Of a DNA stretch of 64,000 nucleotides, positions 8,112 through 16,163 are shown piece by piece. The notes under the pieces are model-generated. The model did no database searches. It saw only the letters and a program-made list of their open reading frames with translations, and was not told the DNA's origin. Origin of the DNA: Ktedonobacteria bacterium brp13 (GTDB lineage: Bacteria; Chloroflexota; Ktedonobacteria; Ktedonobacterales; Ktedonobacteraceae); NCBI GenBank assembly GCA_015099395.1, contig AP024096.1:8815930-8879929 (forward strand), in the 5' to 3' direction. Position numbers and translations under genes: made by a program. Numbering within the stretch: position 1 is the first letter of the stretch; each line of letters starts with the position of its first letter.

Positions 8112-8383
8112 TGGCCCAGTGCTACGGAAGCTGCTACGAAGCGCAAAGTAGCAGGTAGAAGATACATACAGATACTATTTCGGGTGATAGTACAGAATCA
8201 TCCTGACCTGTACGCCTTCCGAAACTTCTTCAAAAGCTTGGAGAGCCGCCAGATATACCTATATTCTGCATGTATACATGGCAAGGAAAGCCGTTTAGAT
8301 ACCCGTTATCAGCGATTTTCTACATATTCGCAGGAAGTACCTGCTACCTTGCGCTTCGTAGCAGCTTCCGTAGCACTGGGCCA
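8112..8383. mobile_element. MITE-like cassette with 46-bp terminal inverted repeats
   Basis: TGGCCCAGTGCTACGGAAGC… at 8112-8157 is repeated inverted at 8338-8383 with a single mismatch over 46 bp. The 180-bp interior has no convincing gene. No obvious target duplication. The inner part of the repeat (GCGCAAAGTAGC) resembles a motif near 9076 (TGCAAAGTAGC), hinting at a shared origin with the neighbouring cassette. Confidence 0.65.
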
Positions 8384-8625
8384 GCTAGTGGTAATTTAAC
8401 TCAAGGGTGGCCAGATGTTGAATTGAAGGATGGAAAATTGACGTGAATCATGGGAATCATCGTGAAGTCGCCTCTTCATCCCGTGCTCCATCTGGTTTCC
8501 TTCCACTCAGGCGTGTAAATTCGTCGCCTGGCATTGCGGAGCGTAGGGGCAACGTGTGCCACACGAACATGGAAGTGAACTTCCAGTCTTCACGCTCCAC
8601 GAAGAAAGGCGAGTTCCATACTCTC

Positions 8626-9038
8626 AAGGGGTATAGCTACGTAAGCTGTCACCAGGGGCAGAGAGCTTACGAGCCAGGTTCAATATCTGTAGGTCTTACC
8701 ACCTGCTTACCCTCTATCGCTTTTAGCTCTTCTGCGATGCTACGTGTTACTCTTCTTATCCGTGTCAAGCTATCCTTGAGCCGTAAGATACGGCGGTATA
8801 CTGGCCCTGACCGAACGCTACTCACGGCATCGCTACTACTCATGACTTGCTTTACTCCCTGTATGGCCCTAGCAACCTCATAAGCAGATTGCACAATGGC
8901 ATATTCGAGCGTTCCCTCTTCTAAATTGTCCGGTTTTAATTCATCGCTCATAGCTTTACCACGCCAAAGATACCGAAAAATGGCACAACCTGTAATACTA
9001 CTCTGCCCCTGGTGACAGCTTACGTAGCTATACCCCTT
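8626..9038. mobile_element. Inverted-repeat cassette carrying a small gene
   Basis: A 38-bp sequence starting AAGGGGTATAGCTACGTAAG (8626-8663) is found as an exact reverse complement at 9001-9038. The interval is almost filled by a 94-codon minus-strand gene whose stop touches the left repeat. A partial third copy of the repeat core (AGCTGTCACCAGG) occurs just outside, at about 9059-9071. No transposase is present, so any movement would need one in trans. Confidence 0.65.
8667..8951 (-). CDS. Small helical protein inside an inverted-repeat cassette (94 aa)
   Basis: ATG at 8951 (MSDELKPDNLEEG) is preferred over longer starts that would read through the flanking repeat. The ribosome site is weak (GGTAAAG). 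The protein is largely helical with acidic N-terminus and a basic middle (R-R-I-L-R-L-K-D-S-L-T-R-I-R-R), ending V-V-R-P-T-D-I-E-P-G-S. No family recognised. Its tight fit between perfect 38-bp inverted repeats suggests it is the passenger, or functional content, of a small mobile cassette. Confidence 0.5.
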   Translation of the reverse strand: MSDELKPDNLEEGTLEYAIVQSAYEVARAIQGVKQVMSSSDAVSSVRSGPVYRRILRLKDSLTRIRRVTRSIAEELKAIEGKQVVRPTDIEPGS

Positions 9039-9262
9039 CATGGGGTGAAATGCGCGAAGCTGTCACCAGGTGCAAAGTAGCCTCAAAGATTGCAAGATAG
9101 CCTCACGACTGGTATTCATCTTAGCCCTTTCCTCTCTTGCCTTGAGCGGCATTTTCTGATAGAATAGCTCGTACTAGAAATCTCGTCATAGACACTCAAT
9201 TCTAATACGAGTTCTTCTGAAGAACATGTTTGAACTGCATAGGAAGAGAAAGCGTAGAACAC

Positions 9263-10225
9263 ATGGAATCGGAGTCAGCAAAGATCCTTTCCTTTCCCAA
9301 AAACACTGCACTCCCTTGGATCGAGGCATACCAGCAGACATGCCTGGCGCACCTTCCAGCCAGCACCGTGGCGGTGTATGTCAGTATTCTCCGTCAATTT
9401 ACGCAATGGGTCATGGAGCGAACAAAGCCAAGAGAGGATTTTCAGCCAAACGCTCTGACTTCCTCGATGGTCGAACGCTATCTGTTCGACTTATCTGCCC
9501 AAGGGTACAGTTTCTCTCACTGCAAGCGCGTGAAGTCGGTCATTACAAACTTTTGTCAATGGCTTGTGGATGACCAAAGAACGCTCTCCCACAATCCTGT
9601 ACGTGGAGTAAAACTGGTGCGGCCAGTTCCACTTCAACAACAGGAGTCTCGTACACTGTCGCCTCAAGAGCGGGATCTGCTCCAGAATCTTGTGAAGCAA
9701 GACGACCTACGTGGGCAAGCGCTTTTCGCACTCGGTTACTGGGCAGGCTGTCGTGTGACGGATATTACCCATCTCCTCTTGGAGCAGACGCATGTTGGGG
9801 CAAAAAGTGGCTGGCTGCATATGGGGGAACCGTCTGAGAAAAGCCGAGAGATTGACCTGGTGAATGAGGCACGTCGTCCTCTCCATGCCTACCTTCAGAA
9901 ACGAGCGCGTGATGAGCCGAGTCCTTTTGTTTTCACTTCACAACGCAGCGAGCGACTGACCGAAGCTGGTTTGCATCACTGGTTCCGTTCCCTCAAACAG
10001 CAAGCGTTGCCAGAGGAACAAGCCTTGCTCGCTGACATCCACTTTCACGATTTGCGTGATGATTTTGCGCACCGAGTGCTTGAGGCGGGGTGGACTCTTG
10101 AAGAGACTGCTTACTACCTGGGTCATGTCACGTTCAGAGGCACGCCTGCTGTCCAGACCACTATCCGCTATACTCAGGTCACACGGGCACAGGTCAAGGA
10201 GAAATTGAAAGCACTGAAGGGGTAG
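9263..10225 (+). CDS. Tyrosine recombinase, XerC/D-like (about 320 aa)
   Basis: N-terminal core-binding domain (about residues 15-110) followed by the catalytic domain: Arg in A-G-C-R-V-T-D-I, H-F-H-D-L-R for the His-x-x-Arg box, Y-L-G-H-V-T for the second His and Tyr in T-I-R-Y-T-Q near the end. The beta-hairpin Lys region is short (G-E-P-S-E-K). The start is uncertain: ATG at 9263 or TTG at 9230 in the same frame, neither with an ideal ribosome site. It is a different lineage from the recombinases at 2526 and 12689. No partner element was recognised. Confidence 0.85.
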   Translation: MESESAKILSFPKNTALPWIEAYQQTCLAHLPASTVAVYVSILRQFTQWVMERTKPREDFQPNALTSSMVERYLFDLSAQGYSFSHCKRVKSVITNFCQWLVDDQRTLSHNPVRGVKLVRPVPLQQQESRTLSPQERDLLQNLVKQDDLRGQALFALGYWAGCRVTDITHLLLEQTHVGAKSGWLHMGEPSEKSREIDLVNEARRPLHAYLQKRARDEPSPFVFTSQRSERLTEAGLHHWFRSLKQQALPEEQALLADIHFHDLRDDFAHRVLEAGWTLEETAYYLGHVTFRGTPAVQTTIRYTQVTRAQVKEKLKALKG

Positions 10226-10277
10226 TTTGGTCGAACTTGAGACATCTGCCAGATAACGAAAGAGGAGAGACTCCCTG

Positions 10278-10424
10278 ATGGTTGACAGAGAAGAGAAAAT
10301 TGTCTTACACTTGAAAGGCAGAGGAAAGATATTCAATCAGGATGAGAAGTATATACCTTTCTTCGCAGACCTTTTTGCTCATTGGCCAGATATGCCCATT
10401 CGACCTATCCGGCTACCGTATTGA
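10278..10424 (+). CDS. Possible small ORF before the HEAT-repeat gene (48 aa)
   Basis: ATG at 10278 follows AGGAGAG at a good distance, a better site than any start of the overlapping HEAT-repeat frame. The product (MVDREEKIVLHLKGRG…) is plausible protein. It ends inside the first codons of the HEAT-repeat frame in another frame. Either it is a small upstream cistron or the original N-terminus of the HEAT-repeat protein separated by a frameshift. Confidence 0.35.
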   Translation: MVDREEKIVLHLKGRGKIFNQDEKYIPFFADLFAHWPDMPIRPIRLPY

Positions 10425-12651
10425 ATGGTACTCCAATAGTTACAGCATTGCGCAGCGAATGCTTTACTTACCGCTGCACTACCACATGACATCCATCGAC
10501 CAGATCGATGACACCGACGCTCTTAGACAACTCATGCGAGAGCTTTCTCAGTTTGATCCGGCAGTCAAAATACCTGCCATCCACCGAACCATCCTTTTGA
10601 AAGAGAAGGCTCCACGCCGCCAACTTCTCCAAGCACTGAAGGATCAGCGCCCTGATGTGCGCGCTGCTGCTGCTGAGGCTGTAGAGGCGCTTCAACCGTG
10701 GATTACGGACGAGCAATGGCTGGAAACGCTTCAGGAGAACACCTGGCAAGTCTCCTTTGCTGCGAGAAACATTCTGGCTTCCCTGGGTAAGGACGCACCA
10801 CTCAGGTCGCTGTTCAGTCCTGCTGTGTTAAAGAACCGCTCGCTTCGTTTTTCAACGCAGAGCATTCTCCGTCTCAAAATTGCTCAGTGGTTGCCAGAAA
10901 AACAGGAGCAGTTCATCCAGTTTTCCAGAGAACAGCTTCAGCGGGACAGTTCTGAGAATCGTGTAATCGCTCTCGAAATGCTTGGTCTCATAGACGAGAA
11001 GGTACCAATAGATGCATTCCTGTCAGCTCTCAATGATAGTGAAGCCACGGTCAGGTTGGCTGCACTTGAACAGTTGAGAAAGCGCGGTCGGCAAGGCAGC
11101 ACATTCTCCATTGAGCCACTTGCCAATCTGCTGAGCGATCCAGATGCTCGTGTCCGCTGGGCAAGCCTATTAGCCTTGGGCACACAAGAAGAAGCTATAC
11201 CGATTAATCTGTTGATTGCAGCGCTACACGACGCTGATGAAGGGGTAATCCATACAGCCGCCAGCATACTGAGTCACCGTAGAGTTGTCCAGGCCATCCC
11301 AGACCTCCTGGAACAACTCCTGACCACCGATCTCAATGATTCCTCTATGGATGATTATATTGAAGATATTTTTCAGGCGCTGTATGAACTCCATGCCTAT
11401 GTTCCCCTTGAGCCTTTGCTCAATGCTCTGGAGAGCGAAACGGAAAAAGTGCGCTTGAGAGCTATCACCGTCCTCAGTCTCTTACAAGAAAGGACGCCAG
11501 TAGAGCTGCTTCTCAGGTTACTCGATCATAAAGACCCGGCAATATGCAAGCAGGCAATATGGGCGTTGGGTCGTCACCTCATGCGCATTCCCAAAGAAGC
11601 CATTATCAACAAGCTCAAGGACAGGCGAAGAGAAGTACGCCAGGTCACCAGTTCGGTATTACGCAGAACGAACGAAGACATCCCCACTGATCTCCTCCTC
11701 CCTTTCCTCGATGGTCCAGAGAACATCGCGCGAGCAACGGCAATTGAACTGTTAGGACAACGTGTACCCGTGGCACGGCTCATCACAGCAACACGCGACC
11801 AGAAGTGGACCGTGCGTCTGGCGGCCATAAAGGTGTTGGGCACGATGGGTGAGCAGGTTCCGCTTGAGGTGTTTCTCGAAGCGCTCTGCGATCGAAATCT
11901 GAGTGTGCGCAAAGCAGCACTTCTCGCTCTGGGCGAACAGGGAGGACGTACATCAATCCTGACCATTATGGATGCGTTGCATGATCGGCGACGCGTGAGC
12001 GAGGCAGCCCGGTACGTCCTGGAGAAGTTGGGGAAACGCGTACCGCATGCATTGATTTTGCAAGCGCTGGGTGATCCGATGGCACATGTGCGCAGAATAG
12101 CGATCCACTTATTAGAAACGATTGAGTACGAAGAAGCTTTTCCGGTTGAGATGATCAGGGGCATGATACAGGATCGAGACGCAAGCGTACGAGAAGCAGC
12201 GATCCTGGCGCTCAACCAGTTAGGAGCCATAGAGCCGGCAGAGCCATTTATCGCAGCCTTGAACGACAATGATGATAATGTACGGAAAGCAGCGCTTCTC
12301 GCTGTAGCAAAATTGGGAGAACGTGCTCCGTTGGAACCACTCAAGGTCTTACTCGGAGAGAGCAAAATCTATGAGAGCGCAATAACGTGCCTGCAAGAGA
12401 CCCATCCCGAAGTTTTGCGCGAAGTAGCAGAGGAGGCCAGCACTATTCTGCTCGGAAAAGGGGCCGGGCGAGTGCTTGGTTCGCTGATTCAGGAGCATGT
12501 TGCTGAGGTGATTGGGAACATGTACCATCCGGGGCCTCTGCTGGTGAACAAGCTCGTTGAACTGCTGGACTGGCCATATGGGAACGTCTGTAGGAAAGCC
12601 GAGCAGGGACTGCGCAAGCTGGGAAAAGAGCCGGTGCAGTCAGCCGAGTAG
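10342..12651 (+). CDS. HEAT-repeat protein (up to 769 aa)
   Basis: A long alpha-solenoid made of about 18-20 HEAT/PBS-lyase-type repeats of roughly 31 residues, each with the pattern L-x-D-x-x-x-x-V-R-x-x-A-A-x-A-L (for example D-Q-R-P-D-V-R-A-A-A-A-E-A-V and D-P-D-A-R-V-R-W-A-S-L-L-A-L). It has no enzymatic domain, signal peptide or membrane segment, so it is a cytoplasmic scaffold or protein-binding surface. The start is uncertain: the first 48 codons do not look like HEAT repeats, and a start at M-T-S-I-D-Q-I (10486) is possible. It lies between two recombinase genes with no clear operon. Confidence 0.85.
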   Translation: MRSIYLSSQTFLLIGQICPFDLSGYRIEWYSNSYSIAQRMLYLPLHYHMTSIDQIDDTDALRQLMRELSQFDPAVKIPAIHRTILLKEKAPRRQLLQALKDQRPDVRAAAAEAVEALQPWITDEQWLETLQENTWQVSFAARNILASLGKDAPLRSLFSPAVLKNRSLRFSTQSILRLKIAQWLPEKQEQFIQFSREQLQRDSSENRVIALEMLGLIDEKVPIDAFLSALNDSEATVRLAALEQLRKRGRQGSTFSIEPLANLLSDPDARVRWASLLALGTQEEAIPINLLIAALHDADEGVIHTAASILSHRRVVQAIPDLLEQLLTTDLNDSSMDDYIEDIFQALYELHAYVPLEPLLNALESETEKVRLRAITVLSLLQERTPVELLLRLLDHKDPAICKQAIWALGRHLMRIPKEAIINKLKDRRREVRQVTSSVLRRTNEDIPTDLLLPFLDGPENIARATAIELLGQRVPVARLITATRDQKWTVRLAAIKVLGTMGEQVPLEVFLEALCDRNLSVRKAALLALGEQGGRTSILTIMDALHDRRRVSEAARYVLEKLGKRVPHALILQALGDPMAHVRRIAIHLLETIEYEEAFPVEMIRGMIQDRDASVREAAILALNQLGAIEPAEPFIAALNDNDDNVRKAALLAVAKLGERAPLEPLKVLLGESKIYESAITCLQETHPEVLREVAEEASTILLGKGAGRVLGSLIQEHVAEVIGNMYHPGPLLVNKLVELLDWPYGNVCRKAEQGLRKLGKEPVQSAE

Positions 12652-12688
12652 CTACAGTCACCTCTCACGAGAAGCCTCTTCCAGAGGA

Positions 12689-13684
12689 TTACTCGCTATA
12701 CGCATTTTGTCGCAGGTGTTCTACCCGTGTAGAGAGTTGTTCAAGCGTGGGTTGGCTATAGATCCTCGTCGTATCGAGGGATGTATGCCCCAGCAGGCTA
12801 GCCAGCCCGACGACATCTCCTGGGTATTCTGCCAAGTAGTTGCGAGCGAAAGTATGTCGCAAGGTATGTGCGCTCGCGCTGGCTGGCACTAACCCGCGTA
12901 CCGCAGCATCGCGAACCAGCACATCGATCATCTGCCGCATGGCCGAGGTCGTGAGGCTGCCCTTTTTCTGACTGTGCCACAGTGGGGTCGATGGGCTGTC
13001 AGGTGCACGGCGCGGCCAGGCACGGGCAACCGCTTTCACTGTTAGATCACACTTCCACCGAGGAGCCAGATACTCCGCAAGGGCCTGGCGTGCTGACGCA
13101 TTAAGGGGAACTGTTCGTGCCTTGTTGCCCTTGCCTTGCCGGATGGTTACGCGTCCACTCCGTTCGCCGAACTCGATATCATCCAGGGTAAGCTGACTGC
13201 ATTCATCCAGACGGATACCAGTTTGTAACAGCATCTGGAGAATCGCGATGTTGCGCAGAGGATCACGGGATGCCTGGGCTTGACGAAGGAGCGCATTGGT
13301 CTGGGTGTTGTTGAGTCCCTCGCGTGAAGAGGCCTCCTGCCGGCCCACCAGTTTGAGACGCTTCGCCGGATTGACTTCCAGATAATGTTCTTCAGTGAGC
13401 CAGGCGCACCAGGCTCGTAAGGCACTCACCTGTCCATTCACGGTACTGGTCGCCCGTCGCTGTGTCCGTTGGACATAATTGCGGTAACCAACCAAGGCGA
13501 TGGGTGTGAGCGCAGCAAAGGTGAGAGAGCGGTGTTCTTCCCGGTTGTACCAGACGAGGAAACCTTCCACAGCGCTTTTGTAGCGGCGAATAGTGCCTCT
13601 CGCACGGTCGTTGGCCTGGAGTTCCTCAAGCCAACGCTGTAACACCGATTCGGGAGCAGGAGGGATGGTTGCCGGAGTAATCAC
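12689..13684 (-). CDS. Tyrosine recombinase, XerC/D-like (331 aa)
   Basis: Complete catalytic set: Arg in Q-T-G-I-R-L-D-E, Lys in G-K-G-N-K-A-R, H-T-L-R-H, L-L-G-H-T-S and Tyr in T-R-I-Y-S-Q-P-T. The N-terminal SAM-like DNA-binding domain covers about residues 10-95. Length is typical of XerC/XerD. The gene is preceded by four copies of CACCTGTTT (three direct, one inverted, 13692-13817), likely binding sites for the recombinase or a regulator. It converges with the HEAT-repeat gene. Confidence 0.9.
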   Translation of the reverse strand: MITPATIPPAPESVLQRWLEELQANDRARGTIRRYKSAVEGFLVWYNREEHRSLTFAALTPIALVGYRNYVQRTQRRATSTVNGQVSALRAWCAWLTEEHYLEVNPAKRLKLVGRQEASSREGLNNTQTNALLRQAQASRDPLRNIAILQMLLQTGIRLDECSQLTLDDIEFGERSGRVTIRQGKGNKARTVPLNASARQALAEYLAPRWKCDLTVKAVARAWPRRAPDSPSTPLWHSQKKGSLTTSAMRQMIDVLVRDAAVRGLVPASASAHTLRHTFARNYLAEYPGDVVGLASLLGHTSLDTTRIYSQPTLEQLSTRVEHLRQNAYSE

Positions 13685-13817
13685 GTTTTTTCACCTGTTT
13701 CTGTTTTTTCACCTGTTTTTTTCTGGCGTTAGCAGTATAGCACGGCAGTGGCTTTGAGCGTAAGGGATGGGTAGATTTTTGGGAGAAACAGGTGAAAATA
13801 GCTGTTTGCACCTGTTT
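13685..13817. repeat. Cluster of four CACCTGTTT repeats upstream of the recombinase
   Basis: Two copies form an exact-start 18-bp tandem (13685-13702, 13703-13720, GTTTTTTCACCTGTTT). Two more form an inverted pair (AAACAGGTG 13786-13794; CACCTGTTT 13809-13817). They lie immediately 5' of the minus-strand recombinase gene, where an operator or accessory recombination site would be expected. Confidence 0.6.
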
Positions 13818-13874
13818 CCATCCACTTGCCGCGGTCTCTCTTAACGATGAAGAAAAGGGCTTCAACCAAGCATG

Positions 13875-14441
13875 CTATGCGGACAAAGGCTCCTCAATTT
13901 CTATCCGCTCCGAGAGATCTAGGCGGAACATCCCATAGGGTGTCACATGGCTATAGATGAGAGGTGTCAGTCCACGCAGATCCTCTTTCTGCATGCGTTG
14001 GAACTGCTCTGGTTCTGCCAAAACCCGTTGAATCAATAACGTATTCACGTAGACCAGACAACTTTGCAATAAGTGCAGGGATAACGCCGTTAGCTCTTGC
14101 TGATCCAGGCGGTTGGTGGCAAACTCCCCATGCTTGCCATAACAAATAAAGTCATTTGCTCCATTCCAGTTCTCAATGATATTGAGTCCTTCATGAACTT
14201 CACGACGCACTTCCTCTGATTCTAAATAGCGACACAAAAAAATGGTTTTGACCGCTCTTCCCAACTCCAAGAATGCCAAATAGGCGGGATGCTGTGGTCC
14301 TGTGCGCAGGAAACGGCGCAGAATTGCCTCTGTCTCCGCAGTACCCAGACGCATAGCAGTAGCGTACTTGATCATTGTAAATTTAGAAAATAAATGACGC
14401 AGAGTCGTACGAATTCTGTGTCGTAGGAAAAGCTGATGCAT
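13875..14441 (-). pseudogene. tnpA: C-terminal fragment of a Tn3-family transposase
   Basis: About 165 codons match the end of Tn3-type DDE transposases: L-G-T-A-E-T-E-A-I-L-R-R-F, G-R-A-V-K-T-I-F-L-C-R-Y-L, then N-I-I-E-N-W-N-G-A-N-D-F-I, the G-K-H-G-E-F-A-T-N-R block, Q-S-C-L-V-Y-V-N-T-L and a final S-H-V-T-P-Y-G. The N-terminal 800 or so residues are missing and sequence upstream of about 14380 is unrelated, so this is a truncated remnant. An IS630-type element sits just beyond the broken edge. It differs from the larger Tn3 transposase reconstructed at 34.7-50.8 kb. Confidence 0.85.
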
Positions 14442-14569
14442 TTCCCATGCGTCTCCTCCTCAAGCCTCTCCTCAAGCCATTTCCCAACCTATCTGCTCTC
14501 AAAAAAAAGACTGTGTGCTTCGTCAACGAGTGTGAAAGAAAGGCCGCCAAGGACCGATTGAATTGACTA

Positions 14570-15913
14570 GTACAGACTGGCGTAAATAGTGAGTGAGGAT
14601 GTGATAGAATAAGGAGAGAAAGAAGCAAGGAGATTGTCCACATGCCTCATCCACAAGCAAACGAGCTTCATGTGAGCTCGTTACAACACGAATTGTTGGA
14701 GCGTATGGTGCATCGGAGCACCAATGCCCAACGACTGGTGAAACGCGGTCGCATCATTTTGGAAGCAGCCGAGGGGGTCAGTAATAGCAAAATAGCCCAG
14801 CACTTGCAGATGGGGTATGAAACAGTGCGGCGTTGGCGGGATCGCTGGCACATGGCGCAAGCCCATTTGGAGGCGATCGAAGCTACCGCAAAGCCAAAAC
14901 TCCTTGGTCAAGCCATCGAGGTTCTCTTGACCGATGAGAAGCGCCCCGGTGCCCCAGAGACCTTCACGTTCGAGCAGTTCATGCAAATCATGGCTCTGGC
15001 GTGTGAAACACCAGGGGAATCACAGCGACCAGTCAGCAGTTGGACCCCACGTGAACTGGCTGATGAAGCGGTGAAACGCGGGATCGTCAAGCAGATTTCT
15101 CCCCGGACGGTGGGACGTTTTTTAAAAGGCGAGCGTTTTGCAGCCTCATCGCAAGCGCTACTGGCTCACGCCACCTCCCGACGATCCAGCTGAGTTGACG
15201 GAACAGATCTGCACGGTGTGCGAAGTCTATGAAGCGACTCCGGCACTTGCGGCGCAGGGCACGCATGTGATCAGCACCGATGAGATGACAGGAGTCCAAG
15301 CATTGGAGCGTTTGCATCCTTCATTGCCGATGCTACCAGGTCATGTCGAGCGGATGGAATTCGAATACAAGCGGCATGGCACCCTGAGTCTGATCGCCAA
15401 TTTGGATGTAGCCACCGGTCAAGTGATCGCCCCGAGCCTCTTACCGACACGCACCGAAGCCGACTTTGCAGCTCACATTGCCCAGACCATTCAGACTGAT
15501 CCAGAGGCTGCCTGGGTCTTTGTCGCCGATCAGCTCAACACGCATCAGTCTGAAACGCTGGTTCGTCTCGTCGCGGAGCAGTGCGGCATCCAGGAGGACC
15601 TGGGCATCAAAGGCAAAAGTGGTCATTTGGCCTCGATGCCGACGCGAGTTGCCTTTCTTTCAAACCCGAGCCATCGCATTCGCTTCGTCTACACGCCCAG
15701 GCACAGTTCTTGGCTCAATCAAATTGAGATTTGGTTCAGTATTCTTGTTCGCCGCCTCTTAGCTCGCGCCAGTTGGACATCCCTGACTCACTTACGCGAG
15801 GGCATCCTGGCATTCATTGCTTATTACAATCGTCTTTCCAATGGTCCTTTTCACTGGACCTACAAAGGACCGTCTCGCCTCTAGACTCCTACGATATTTC
15901 CGCCAAGCTGTAC
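14570..15913 (+). mobile_element. IS630-family insertion sequence with TA target duplication
   Basis: Imperfect terminal inverted repeats (left GTACAGACTGGCGTAAATA, right complement GTACAGCTTGGCGGAAATA) enclose a transposase read in two overlapping frames. TA flanks both ends (14568-14569 and 15914-15915), the classic IS630/Tc1 target duplication. Size 1344 bp is normal for the family. Confidence 0.85.
14642..15884 (+). CDS. IS630-family transposase in two frames (programmed shift or broken)
   Basis: The first frame (14642-15193) holds the N-terminal helix-turn-helix (S-N-S-K-I-A-Q-H-L-Q-M-G-Y-E-T-V-R-R-W) and a second linker domain ending S-P-R-T-V-G-R-F-L-K. The second frame (open from 15126, to 15884) holds the DDE domain: S-T-D-E-M-T-G, V-A-D-Q-L-N-T-H and S-W-L-N-Q-I-E-I-W-F. 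Continuity of the family pattern (G-R-F-L-K then L-Q-P-H-R) places the +1 shift at the TTTTTTAAAAGG stretch, 15118-15129. The run of T and A suggests programmed frameshifting, known in some IS630 elements. A one-base mutation is the alternative. Confidence 0.8.
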
Positions 15914-16163
15914 TAGGCATCTTGTGCATCTCTAGGACGCCTCTTTGCTTGCTTTCCGTGCGGCGTGCGGCGTTGTGATGATTTCTCACCATCATGTGCA
16001 TCCTCCATAGAGCATCTGTCCGTCTCGTCCGTCACCGCGTTCCGTGTCTCTGTGCTCCATGCTGTTCTTCTTGTGTACGGTTTTACCCTTTTTATCTAGA
16101 TAGGCATGTTCTGCAATTTTAATGCAATTTTTATAGACATTTCGCTTTTTCTTGTCTATATTT
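15914..16163. other. Gene-free stretch between the IS630 and IS66-like elements
   Basis: About 250 bp without a convincing reading frame or hairpin. It is the left flank of the IS66-like insertion and, before that insertion, was the upstream region of the tnsB-like operon. It may therefore contain that operon's promoter or the left end of its transposon, but I could not pick out matching end repeats. Confidence 0.4.

Noticed and set aside
2526..13684. Recombinase-in-trio (RIT) element
   Set aside because: The three tyrosine recombinases are far apart, on both strands and not overlapping.
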